Assembly (NCBI RefSeq): GCF_000003815.2
Contig: NC_049980.1
Span: 17,103,912 to 17,167,911 of the forward strand
DNA length: 64,000 nt
Source: Branchiostoma floridae
Lineage: Eukaryota; Chordata; Leptocardii; Amphioxiformes; Branchiostomatidae
Reading direction: 5' to 3'
In this document: in pieces, positions 50,901 to 62,663 of the stretch
Numbering within the stretch: the stretch's first letter is position 1
Layout of the letters: each line of letters starts with the position of its first letter
Notes under the pieces: generated by a model
What the model was told of the DNA's origin: nothing
What the model saw: the letters and a program-made list of their open reading frames with translations, nothing else
The model's database searches: none
Position numbers and translations under genes: made by a program

Positions 50901-53900
50901 GTACCGGCATCTTTCTTCTCTACATCTCTCTTCTCTACATCTTTCTTGTCTTTCTGCAACTTGTGGAGGGTTTGGTTTACGAGATGAGACAAACCTCTTC
51001 TCTGAAAGCAGCTCTCCAGCAGGCTGTAACCCTGTACTCCTGTGCCAACATCCTTGGTCTCAGCCTGTGCTGCTTCTTGGATTTCGTTCATGGGCCCCAC
51101 CTTAGCATCTCTCTTGCTCCATGATTGGGTGACTCTCCTTGGTGGGTCATTAGGGGAATCAACTAGAGGAAGCCTGGAGGGTCTGGTGACTTGTGTGCCA
51201 CAGTCTATGCTATATGTGGAGTTCCCAGTTCCAGGACGTTTGTAGACTTGTGTTTTTCTCCTGTCGTCAGGCTTGACTTGAAAACCAGTGCTGCCTTGCA
51301 GCTTAGGGAAAGACACATCAGGGTCTGGGGAGGACACTTTAGGTAACTGACTTGGCTTGCCAACTGGATTGGCAGATGCAGCTCCTTCTTTTGGAAAGAG
51401 GTGTTTGTAGGATGGTGGCTGTTGAAAGTTCTGATTTTGAAAGACATTGGCTGAATCAACCTCATCCACATATGGCTTTTCGGGTTCCATGACTTTTACG
51501 TTGTATTTGGCACTTTGAGTGGTTTCTATGTCTGTGGGGGAAACTCTGTTGTTTCCTCTGAATCCACCAAATATACTTGATCTAGGTTTGTTCTTTTCAG
51601 CTTTCTCAGGTGTGTTATTGGGAGTTTTAGGAAGGGCAGCTGGCTTGACTGGCTTGGCCCCCCCTTTCAATGTCAGATGGCTTGATTCTAAATCTGAGGG
51701 GCTGATGGGTGGACCAAAGTTTGAGATGCGAGTAGAACTCATTGGCGGAACACTAAACGTGGACAGAGTGGAGGCGTTCAGACCAGCCCCAAAGCTGGAG
51801 ATGCGGCTGGACGTGAAAGGGTCTCCAAAGCTGGGCAGGCGGGAACTGATGGCGCTGAGGTCGCGAGACAAGCTGAAGTTTGGCACAGAGTTGGAGGCCA
51901 TCTCCTCCACATAGTCTACCACATCTCCACACAGTAAGCCTAGGGAGGAAACACACTATTAGTAATAACATCTGTTCAGTAAATCACAGAAGTTCCTTTC
52001 TAACAGTAGTAAGTACTAGTAACTTTGTCCTAATAGCAAATTTTTGCGTGAAGGACAGGAATGTAATGAGACAAGATGATAGCTCTAAATTCTAAGTACA
52101 TGTACTTCTTTTTCTAAGACAGTAGAAGACAAAAGATCAATAATCTGCAGGTCCTGTGATGTACATCGAAAATTAGGTTGGAATTTGGTGGCTTCTTCAG
52201 AGAGATCCTTGTTTATTTTATGATCATATATGGCACAGCTTGAAATAACAGTTTCAAAACTCTTATTTAATACAAGAAACTCATGGAAGTTGACTGACTG
52301 TAGTTGTACTGAGGAATGACATCCTCCATTCCCATCTCCATGGCAGACCGTTCATACTCCTGTAGTGCCTGGATGCAGAAGGTCTCTCCATAGTCAAGTG
52401 CCATGTCAAGAGCTGTCCGACCCTCCTGGGAGAAAAGGTCAATGTCAATCATGTCAATTAACATTTGCATACATTTGTTAGAACAGCTATATCTGTATTG
52501 TCAGTATAACCACCCTTCGTCATAAGACGCCAGCTTTGCAGTCATGCAACACGGTAAAAGCTGGTTGTATTACACCTAACCTTTGCACATCTTACTGTAG
52601 CATTGTTCAAAGCTATCTAATGAGCATGCCACGAGAGTATTTGTGGCAGAGTTCCACTCTATGATGGTTCTAGGGAGAAACAAATTTGCTGAACAGCTGT
52701 GGCCAGTAGTGGCTAAGAATCGGACATAAAAAGAAACAAGACCCATACATAGATGTGGCAGCCTGGCAGGTTTAGGTAAAGGGTGAGATGATCTGACCTG
52801 GTCTATGGTGTGAGGGTCTGCTCCATTGACAATCAGCAGTTGCAGACACTTCAATTTACCCCAGGATGCTGCCACATGTACGGGTGTGGTTCCTTCTTCA
52901 TCCCTGGCAAAAAGTACACTTACATTTTAGTATTGATTTGATAGTTAAATATAGCAATTGTGCTCAAAATATTCCCATACAAGTGACTCTTACAATGAAA
53001 ATACAGAAATAGCACATTCCAAATGATGGAAAGGCATAGAAAAATGCACTTAAATACAACAATTAATAAAACTAGAAGTTGATGACAAGCAAGAAAATCT
53101 TGAGATGCCTCCCTACCTGACATTGGGGTTGCCACCATAACTCAAGATCAGTTTAACAAAGTCCAGCGCATGATCCACTCCTACTGCCAGATGGAAGGGT
53201 GTTACTCCTTGTGTGGGTAAGAGCAGGTTGGGGTCTGCACCTTTCTTTAGTAGTGCCTCTGCTTGACTATATGATTATGAGAATCAGGAAAGGACTAATT
53301 AAGAACAACAAATGAAAGTATTTAAGCTTAGCTATTTAAACAGTGAAAACTGGAAAACGAAGACAAATACAGACTTTGAAGAAGTAAATTACTCAGCACA
53401 TAACAGACCTCATGACAGAATTTTATAAAATTTTTCCATCTGTTCTTTGAATTCCCCGGGTAAACCGCTAAATATGTATAATCCCGCTCTCTAATGTGCA
53501 TTCAGATTGTCATCATAATAATACTACTGTATCAATTCCATGCCTCTCAAGGACAAAAAGACACGGGATAATCGAGTGCCAATTGTTTTCATTGTCATTC
53601 ATGTCAATTGTTGCAGGACGAATTAGATTTGTGGCTCAGCAGGAGTCAGTGTTTGTTTGACCCTGGGACCAGGGCAAACAATTCCTACACAACTTTTCAA
53701 GCACAATTTTCTGGTCTTTTCTGGGCGATTTCTGATTATCCTGTCAACTGGTTTTGAAGATGGGCCCAATTCTATCGATTTTATTTGGAAGACATTTCAA
53801 AAACGTAAAATAAGTAATCTACAGAAACCACATGGTCGGTTAAAGTAAATACCGCAGAACGTGTGTCATGTTACCATGGGGTTCCCCCAAACCACTGACC

Positions 53901-54167
53901 TCCAGACTCCCAGAAGGAAAACACTGTTCCGGTTCTTCCACCCAAAATTATTACTCATTGAAAAACCAAAACAAAGTGACAGAATTATAAAGATATGAAA
54001 ATGTATATAACATCCGGTGACATGATAACCTGATACAAACCAAGTGCTACAACAGATATCAGAATTTTAAATGTGACAAATCTATTAACGAACCCGATAT
54101 CGTCCCGCCCGATGGCTTCAAAAAGTTTGATGGCTAAACGGTCGCGACGGTATCGCCTCAGAGACAT
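44952..54167 (-). CDS. ANKLE1: ANKLE1, ankyrin repeat/LEM domain/GIY-YIG endonuclease, 9 exons, greatly enlarged
   Basis: Minus-strand exons: 54094-54167, 53117-53266, 52798-52903, 52299-52425, 47053-51939, 46648-46828, 46211-46346, 45310-45439, 44952-45124; 5964 nt, 1987 residues with consistent phases. Residues about 15-150 are ankyrin repeats (ALLKKGADPN, GVTPFHLAV, GTTPVHVAAS). The 4887-bp exon 5 encodes mostly disordered, Ser-rich and very acidic sequence, then a LEM domain at about 1730-1770 (LSDQQLRERLEALGELPGPI). Exons 6-9 encode the nuclease: FNYLLLDPR, FYIGKGKRARPYAHF (1860-1874, with Tyr1861, Arg1869, His1873), GVVSLHCYQ, EAYTREACMVEAFG and LTNKKKGDYYGV. ANKLE1 (LEM-3 in nematodes) cleaves branched or bridging DNA, at the midbody in dividing cells. 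Human ANKLE1 is about 615 residues, so roughly 1,300 residues are extra. The first donor (GG|GTTCGT) is weak and chosen by phase and ankyrin length. Confidence 0.93.
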
Positions 54168-54574
54168 CCTGGAAACTTTTGGTGTGCCGTACTACTCATC
54201 TAAGGTTGTCCTAGTCTTGCTAAGTAGGGCAGCGGAGGCAGGGGCGGGACTGACGGCTGCTACAGCGAGCGTCAAGTTTGGTTCGAACTTTAGGCCGCCA
54301 TGATGTTAGCTTCAGTTTTACCGCGGAAACATGGTCTATACCATTCAAATCGATGGTGGGGGTGATGACTTTACTAGAAAAATAGTAAGTATTCATTAAG
54401 TCAATTACTATACTTTATATTTAATAAGTACAGTTAACATTAAATTTTCAACCATATTAAATTAATTATAAAAGAAAACAGTGATTGAATGATCCAGTAT
54501 TTTTCAGTCTTTGTGAAATATACCCTTCAAAAATTATATACAAAAGTCCATCCTGTGACCTTTGACATCTCAAG
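54168..54574. promoter_or_regulatory. divergent (bidirectional) promoter of ANKLE1 and GBA1 copy A
   Basis: About 407 bp separate the two start codons, which point away from each other. The ANKLE1 side is CpG-richer and has a GC box (GGGGCGGGAC, about 54240). A GCCGCCATGATG sequence lies at about 54295. The GBA1 ATG is in CAAGATGGCGC, a YY1-like context. No TATA box stands out. Confidence 0.6.
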
Positions 54575-57500
54575 ATGGCGCTACGCGAGGGAAAATTGTC
54601 AACATACCTGTTCTTTGTTTATTTGGCTTTTATGTTCTCACATCTTGCTCTAGATGGTAAGAAAACTCATTCATTTGTTAGCGATATGCAGACGCACATG
54701 ATGTATGTTTGAGTATCTCACCACCCGTTGCCACTACTCCGCATTTCCGTGTCGAATTTATGACATCCCGTTCGAACGCGCTCATGTTTGCAGTTCCGTT
54801 GTGCACCTTGTGTCAACTACATATATCATGTAACCAAGGAACTTTAAATGATCCTAGATGTAACGAATGGTGTGTAGCTGTAGAATGGATGTGTCCAACT
54901 AGATCGTTCAAGAGCGGGATCGGTACAAGAAAGGAAATACCAAATTATATAAATTATCATATAGATTATCCATCGTGATTATAATTTTATCGTCTCATGA
55001 CGTAACATATCGGTAATCTGCCCTGGCAATAATTAACGCCAGATACAGATAATTAGGTCAGATACTGAGATGGAAAGACATCCAAGCTTCACATTCTCTA
55101 TACACATGCCACAGTGTCTTTTCAAATATTTCAACCTGGGCTGGATTGATACAAATTTGTTTTGTTGATTTCCAACATCATTTCTGGTTTGAGAATACAA
55201 TTCATATGTTATATCAATTATCTAATGCTTGCAGATTTACCATAACCCTTGTAATATAAGATATGCTTGGCTGTCAGTTCTATTCATGATTTCTACCTTA
55301 TCATGTTGCCCCCTTTCCTTTCAGTCCATGGTGCCAATGAATGTGTAGAGAAGCCATTTCCTGGCCAGTCGTTTGTATGCGTCTGCAATTCCACGTACTG
55401 TGATGGTATTGAGCCTAACACCAGGGTACAACTTCCTCAGTTTAACCTGTACAGATCTTCTAAAGCAAAGGAGAGGTTCAGTAAGAAAATACTAACATTT
55501 ACAAAGACAGTGCCTCAAACAAGTAAGTTGATAACTTTAATTATTTAATTATTCACTTGTTGAAAAACAGAAAAACAAACTTCTCCTGTCATAGAGTGTG
55601 TATTCTTTACAATAATGAAACAAGTGTCTTGTCTTGTTGTGACATATTCTGGTTTAGACAAGGTCCAGGACACCACCAGCTTGTGGTTTCTTCTACTCTA
55701 ACTTTTTATAGATGTTTGATTTATGTCAAGTTTGAGTGCCACAGATTTAGTCAAATGCCTTGTCTAAATTAGGTCTATAAATGTAATCAAATTATCAACA
55801 ACTGCCTGTAGAAAACATCTGGGTGGTCAACAGGAATGTGTCATACCAGAAGATAAAAGGCTTTGGTGGTGCCTTCACTGATGCTGCCACTATCAACATC
55901 ATGAGCCTGTCCAAACTGACACAAGACAAGCTTATTGCTGCTTACTTCAGTCCCAAAGAAGGTTAGTATCAGAGGGCGTGAATTATTTCATTGATAAAAC
56001 AAAGATAATGATATACAGTCCTTAAATATATAATCAATGGGAACAAATATCATGTTGCAGTAGAAGTACTTATAAGTATTATTTTAAGTCTTGTGGGGTG
56101 TCAATGTTCCCACAGGAATTGAGTACACCATTGGAAGAGTTCCCATGGCAGGATGTGACTTTTCCACTAGAGAGTATACCTATGCTGACACACCTCAGGA
56201 TTTCCAGATGGACAAGTTTGCTCTGACTGAGGAAGACCTGGAGTACAAGGTACAGGCAAAAGCTAATGGCAATAATGCCTACAGTATATGTTGATCATTG
56301 TTCTCCACAATCCGAATATCCCTGCATTTCATCTAATCCAGGGCTGTCGGCAGGACTCGTCCCTCCGTTCTGGGACAGAAATTTGCTTGCGGGGATGGAC
56401 AAAAATTTCCCAAAATACAAATTGATGAAAATTTTTGTAAGCCTAAAATGAGAGATTAAAAATAAGAATTATCAACATGGTCTGCGAAACAATGAGCTGG
56501 ACAGAAACAACTTTAAAGCTGGAGACAACCTTGATCTATCCATAAAAAAGGCAGGGAAATATATAATCTTTTTAAAGATTTAGTTTCTAATTCTAACTGT
56601 TTATCTTTCAAAGCTTCTTCAACCATCTTTCAGATTTACTGTTATATGTAATTGCAAAGAGACTCAATGCTCAGAATAGTTGCTGATAACAAATCTGATA
56701 TTTTGATTAGAAAGTTATACCATGGTCTTATTCTAAAGCACAGTATATATTTTTTTTTTAATTTCAGATTCCAGTCATCAAGCGTGCCCTATCCATGAGT
56801 TCCAGGAACATTTCTTTATTTGGGAGCCCATGGAGTGCACCTGCTTGGATGAAAACTGATGACAGCCTCACTGGAAAGGGGACTCTGATTGGCCAGGCTG
56901 GAGACAAGTACCACAGGGCATGGGCACTGTACTTTGCAAAGTAGGACTTCTTTTGTAGCTTTTCCCAGCAACCCTTCCTACATCCCTTCAGACAGACAAT
57001 AATCCTATAGATTTACAACACTTGTACCTAAAACATCAACAACTTTTCTGTCATCCAACTGGGCTTATAGCCCAAGGATCAGTGGGTATATCAATTTCAA
57101 CTCAGAAAGCTGTCTGACACAATACATTGATGAAGGTTATATGCCAAAGATCAGTTACTCAAGCAACTGGAAACAATCAGATGTTTGACTCTTTGAGATA
57201 GCATCCACTATCTTTCAACCATGACACTGAAGAGATCTGTTAGAAACTGGTTCTATGCCCTACTGCAAACAATGACACAATGTTTAACCTAAATTATATC
57301 AAATTCTGTGATACATCAAAAGGATTTCTGAAGTTGTTACATAATACTCCCATGTCGGTTTCTTCTGAGTTCTTTTAGGTTTCTACTAAGGATAACAAAA
57401 AGTTTTCTTTCTCAGCTTATGTGCATTTGCTGCATCCTTCTAATTCCAGATTTCTGGAGGAATACAAGAAGCAAGGTTTGGAGTTCTGGGGCCTGACAGC

Positions 57501-59607
57501 TCAGAATGAACCAGCAGATGGCATGATCACAAAGTTTTCCTTCAACTGTATGGGCTGGACTGCAGGTACCACATTAATTTGGACTCATATTTGCTTAAAA
57601 CAGCTTGTATGAAATCAGTATTGTATTCCATAGAGTAGTTTGTCTCAGTTTGGTATACTTGTTTAAAGCCTTAAAAGTAAACATGCTGTCCTTCCCAGAA
57701 AGCCAGCGTGACTGGATAGCAGCAGACCTGGGGCCCACACTAGAGGAGAGAGGACATGGGGACGTCAGTCTCATGATGCTGGATGATAACAGGATCTGGC
57801 TACCTGCCTGGGCTGACACTGTAAGCAAACTTACAGCTGCTTATGTACATTCTGTAGGGAATGTTATCATTATAACAATTGAGTTTGTCGTACAGTCAAA
57901 CCTGTATAAGTTAGAACAACCTGGCCATTGGGACCACTTTTTGATGAGCCCTCATTTTTTTACTGTCCCAAGCATTAAGAACTCTGTCTATAGGGATCGC
58001 TCGGCCACATTTACCAGATTTGTCTGCCCTCTTGGAAAGTTTTAACTGTATTCATTTTGAAACATTTTTCGTCATGATAAGCCTCCACTTCATGTATTGT
58101 GTGAAATATTGCATGTTTTGTAAGCCAGTTGAGGCACACACATAGTCAAATCAGCCGTGACAATTGAAATACTAAAAAAGACTACATGTATGTGTTTCCC
58201 ATTAGGTATTACAGAATGCCACAGCTGCCAAGTATGTGAAAGGTGTGGGAGTTCACTGGTACCTGAACTCCCTTGTCCCACCACTGACTCTCAGTGCTAC
58301 CCATGAGCGCCACCCTGACTACTTCATCTTGGCCACAGAGGCCTGTAGTGGGTCCTTCCCCTGGGGCAGACATGTCCTCCTGGGGAGTTGGGACAGGGGA
58401 GAGGACTACACACACGACATCATCCAGGTAAGAGTTGCTTCTAAATACAGTATAGGGATACCCTTGCTGTTGAATGTTTCTATGAAATTGGTTGGTCTTT
58501 GCTTTCGATCTCTCTTATCTTTTCATGTTTCTTTTTGTCCAAACAGAATCTGAAGAACTGGGTTGTAGGCTGGGTGGACTGGAATTTGGCCCTAAATGGC
58601 ACTGGTGGGCCAAACTGGGCCAACAACTTTGTGGATGCTCCCATCATTGTAAACTCAGGCAAAGATGAATTCTACAAGCAACCCATGTACTACCACCTAG
58701 GACATTTCAGGTAGGCTTAACATTTTATTGCAACAAATGCTTTTTTATCTTTTTTTTTAGAAAAGCATGACTTGTTGTATAACTATCATGTGGTAGTGGT
58801 AATTTAGCTTTTATGTTTTGAGGTTTGAACAAGTTGACACAACCATGGATCAAAATGCAGTGTAAACCGCAATGATTTAATTCGGGATATCGGATGCTAC
58901 GGCTCTTTACCAATTCATCCCAACACCCTAACCTGGCCAGGGTGTTGGGCTGAGTTGACTTAGCTAAGTTGGTGAAGGACTAAGTCGTCCTGACCTCCTA
59001 TTTTCTTCCCCTGCAGCAAATTCATCCCAGCGGGCTCCTTTAGAATTGATGTCAAACCAGAGTCGTCCAACCCTGGGAACCTGGATGTTGTTGCATTCCT
59101 AACGCTTGAGAAAAGTGTTGTGGCAGTCATATTTAACAGGTGGGTTCAAACAATCAAACTTTGTTTCATTGGAGTTTCATAGATCTACCACTGTGACATA
59201 AGAAATAAATTATGTGTTTCTTAATGACGTACATGATTCAGCAAAATTGTTTAGTAGTTTTGAAAATTGAAACTTTCTGTTCTTTCCCTGCAACTTACAC
59301 TAAGGGCCAACAGGTCCAATGTACAAAGGCACAAGATAGTAGCCTCTTAGAAATCACCCTGGAAACTCCTATGAGAGAACATAAACCAACAAGAAGCATC
59401 ACCACAACCCATTTTGCAGAGGGAAAACTAACCATACATGAGGTTAGCCTCTGATGTAAAATCATACTTTCCTCACCAGTTGTTTATCTTTTTATCAATA
59501 GGTCTGATAAAGACATTGATGTCTCCCTTCATGACCCAGAGGTTGGCTATATGAATCTGACGTCACCCAGTCATTCCATCATGACTGCGGTATGGTGGAC
59601 TGGGTAA
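54575..59607 (+). CDS. GBA1: GBA1 copy A, lysosomal acid beta-glucosidase (GH30), 11 exons, complete
   Basis: Exons: 54575-54656, 55325-55522, 55812-55961, 56116-56249, 56768-56940, 57450-57565, 57699-57820, 58206-58427, 58547-58710, 59017-59139, 59502-59607; 1590 nt, 529 residues (human GBA1 536). A hydrophobic signal sequence is at about 10-27. The N-terminal Cys-rich block [11 protein letters not shown] keeps the glycosylation site (N49) matching CNATYCD of the human enzyme. [15 protein letters not shown] starts the barrel. The acid/base is E266 in LTAQNEP and the nucleophile E370 in ILATEACSG, so the catalytic pair is intact. The enzyme hydrolyses glucosylceramide in lysosomes with saposin C. 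The gene shares a divergent promoter region with ANKLE1 and is followed 1.6 kb later by a second copy with the same intron phases. AATAAA at 60501 is a possible poly(A) signal. Confidence 0.96.
56339..56533. mobile_element. degenerate hAT-like MITE in GBA1 copy A intron 4
   Basis: The left end CAGGGCTGTCGGCAG and the reverse complement of the right end CAAGGTTGTCTCCAG match at 11 of 15 positions. The flanking 8-mers ATCTAATC (56331-56338) and ATCTATCC (56534-56541) match at 6 of 8. This is the pattern of an old hAT insertion, similar in its ends to the element at 41468-41830. Non-coding, 195 bp. Confidence 0.55.
57893..58048. mobile_element. 156-bp TA-flanked pogo/mariner-like MITE in GBA1 copy A intron 7
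   Basis: The left end CAGTCAAACCTGTA is identical to the end of the 912-bp element at 36771. The right end GTTTTAACTG is a decayed complement. TA flanks both sides (57891-57892, 58049-58050). Internal blocks such as GGCCATTGGGACCACTTTTT echo the larger element. It is a short, older relative. Confidence 0.72.
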
Positions 59608-61230
59608 TGCTGCTTGTACTTTGAATTGGGCTTTCAGTCAGTGTCCTTGCCAACAGCGAGTTTCATATGCACAAAGATGAAACGTTGTGGGACATCCCAT
59701 TATTTGTGAGAATGTGTACAGGATAATTACATTTCGTGCCAAATATTTTGCAAGTAGGACACTATGATATGAAGAGGTAAAAGCTGTCTCATAGAGACCA
59801 AGACATTCAAGACTTTGCTATTTATTAGTCAAGAAAAATGAATTAATTATCCACATCCTTATCATAAAATGAAACACAGGGAGTGAAAAATCAATGCTGC
59901 TCCTAGTATTGATTGTAAGGTTTTATAGTAAGTGTGCTGCTGTTCTTATTTTTTATTAAGTATTTTGTATTAAGTGTAACCTAACATACTGTACATTGAA
60001 CGGATATAATGGATAAGGACAGTCGACTTTGGTCATCAATACTGTGAATCATTTAAGTATATCTTGTTAAATGAGCATTACCCGAGAATCATGTTATATT
60101 TTTTATAAGATTATCTCGACTCCTGATGAAGGTGGATGACAATACATGCCTTAACTTGCCTTATTGTATTTTTATTGTGTGTCATTGAAAAACCTTGCTC
60201 AAAGCTTCCAAGCTGTGAATATGTTTTGATGAGAAAGAGATAATGTAAACCTTGATCAGATGGTCAGTTTATCAAATTTTCAGCAAAAATTACTATTTGA
60301 ATGTATTCTGGTCTCTTGTTAGTTGTGTTTCAACACTTTTCAACATGACTCGACCTTTTCCTAAGCAATCCCTTGTCCTAGACCTCTGCTTGGTTCCTAC
60401 CTGCCCTTTCCCCTATTGGGGGCGTCACCACTACCCAGCTGTCACTGTCAGCCAATCAGAAAAGATGCCTTTGTTTTGTCCAAAGGTAAAACTTGTGGTA
60501 AATAAAGCATTAATAGGCATGACTGACACCTATGAATATACATTTATACCACAACGTTTCACCACTTGATAAAACCTCATTGATTTCAAGTCCTTTCTGC
60601 GGCCAAACTTGTGTATATAGTACCAAATATGAGATTGGTAGGACATGTACATGGATATGTCAATAGAGGACGATCATGGCGGAAACAGATAGAAACCATA
60701 ATTTTCTTGTAAAAAACAACTTTGTCAGCCTACATGCCTGCCATATTGGACATTGACGTCTAGGCACTGTGCACTGGTTGGTTTGTGCCAAATAATGCTA
60801 GCTCATCTGTAATCTAGGGAGTTCTATGACCGTGATCATCTCTGCATTGGGGAATGGACTTGACCCACACATCAGGAAACCACAATACAATAGTTACATG
60901 CAAAAGATGTTTTTTACTACCCTGGTAGTAAAAAGTTGCCCTTTGCCTTCGTGTTTACTACATAGCAGGTGAGTCTTATGACCATCCTTTACCCCATGAC
61001 CTGAAATAGCCTTTAAAGTTTACCAAGATCATACCAAAACCTGCTTTTCTGTGTCAAACATTATGCCATGTTCTTAATCATCAAAGCTATGTAAGCAATA
61101 ATGAATATTTTGTCCTTGACACAGAGATGCCTATCTGAACAGTAAAAACTGGATAAAATCATCAGGCCCAGTCTTGAGTTAGGACCTGTTTCACCTGCTC
61201 CTGTAGTGTAACAGTTCCAGGGTAAGCAGC
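59608..61230. other. spacer between the tandem GBA1 genes
   Basis: 1.6 kb of AT-rich DNA, holding the 3' UTR of copy A (AATAAA at 60501) and the promoter region of copy B. No TATA box or exon could be supported. Confidence 0.6.
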
Positions 61231-62625
61231 ATGATGGTGGGGAGTGGGCGTGTCCTTGTGCTGTGTGCTGCGGTGGCTGTATGCCTGGTTCAGCACCTGC
61301 AGCCAGGTGAGAATTTATCTTACCCCCAAATGGCTGGTAATGTTTATCTTTCCAGCATTACATGTGTTGGAAATGCATGGCCATCTCGAAAGTTAACAAC
61401 ATTTCAACCATTGAAGTCTCCATTAGTGTTAAGGTTCTTGGGATCAAAGTTCTGTTTACATGATTAAACCAGAGATCAGGGACACTGGGCTGGTGTAAAT
61501 AAACCTTTGTCATTAAATCTTGGCATCATTTCTGTGCCTTTGTATGGCAGAGTGGATAAAGAATGATTTAAATGTTGCCCAAAGTAGAAAACAGTGTCAG
61601 TGTGTGGTCTCAATATGTTTGTTTTCCAAAAGAAAATCCCTAGTCAGTCGATGTAAAATTTGTGGTATAAAAATTTTACAAAGACTGTTCTTCCACATCA
61701 TTCATAAAAACTATACATGCTTATCTTTCAGTGCAAATGTAGTCTGGAGTTAAATACATTGTATTTAGATTCATTGTTCACTTTTCAGCAACTGCAGAGC
61801 GGAAGCCATGCATAGCCAAAGATTTCCAACATGGTGGTTTTGTGTGTGTCTGTAATGCCACCTACTGCGACACCATGGAGCCCAATACCAAACTACCTAA
61901 AGGCCAGGCTGCCATGTACGTGTCCACCCCAAGTGGCAAGAGGTTTGAGAAGATTGTCCTCAACTTCACTGCCAAGTCTAACGACTCTGGTGGTGAGCTG
62001 CGTTCTTTGTTCCTTTTACCAAGGAGTTCTATCATAGCTTTTATCACTCATTCGGAGCAGTGAGTCAGTGAATGTTGTGGCTCAGTATTACAAAGGAGTA
62101 TAATGAATTTGGTTCTCTCAGAGACAATTTAGTCGAAAAGCTAACTTAAAGGTGGAAAATGTTCTAAAATAATAACTCATGTACATTTCCACTTAGATTA
62201 GATGACCATATGGTTTTTCAATCTGCCTGCTATCATGACAGCTATGTTAATGTTACTTCTACACAGACTACGACGTTTGGACCGTGATGAAGAACATAAC
62301 ATACCAGAAGATCAAGGGATTTGGCGGTGCCTTCACTGATGCTGCGACTATGAACATCTTGAGTCTATCTGAGGGCGCACAGAAGAACCTCATCTCTGCT
62401 TACTTCAGTCCGACTGAAGGTGTGTGAGCAGCATATCCTGTCAGGCATCAGGCACACCTTAGATTAACGGCCTGATGATCGTCTTGCTAAGATGCATTTG
62501 CCATTAAATATGATAGCAAGTGACCACGTTCATATGCAGTTCTCACTACATTTCTTCTAACATGATGCTGGTTTGTCAATGCAATAGTCTGATAATGATG
62601 CCATAAGGTATATGCAATGTATATA

Positions 62626-62663
<38 letters not shown>

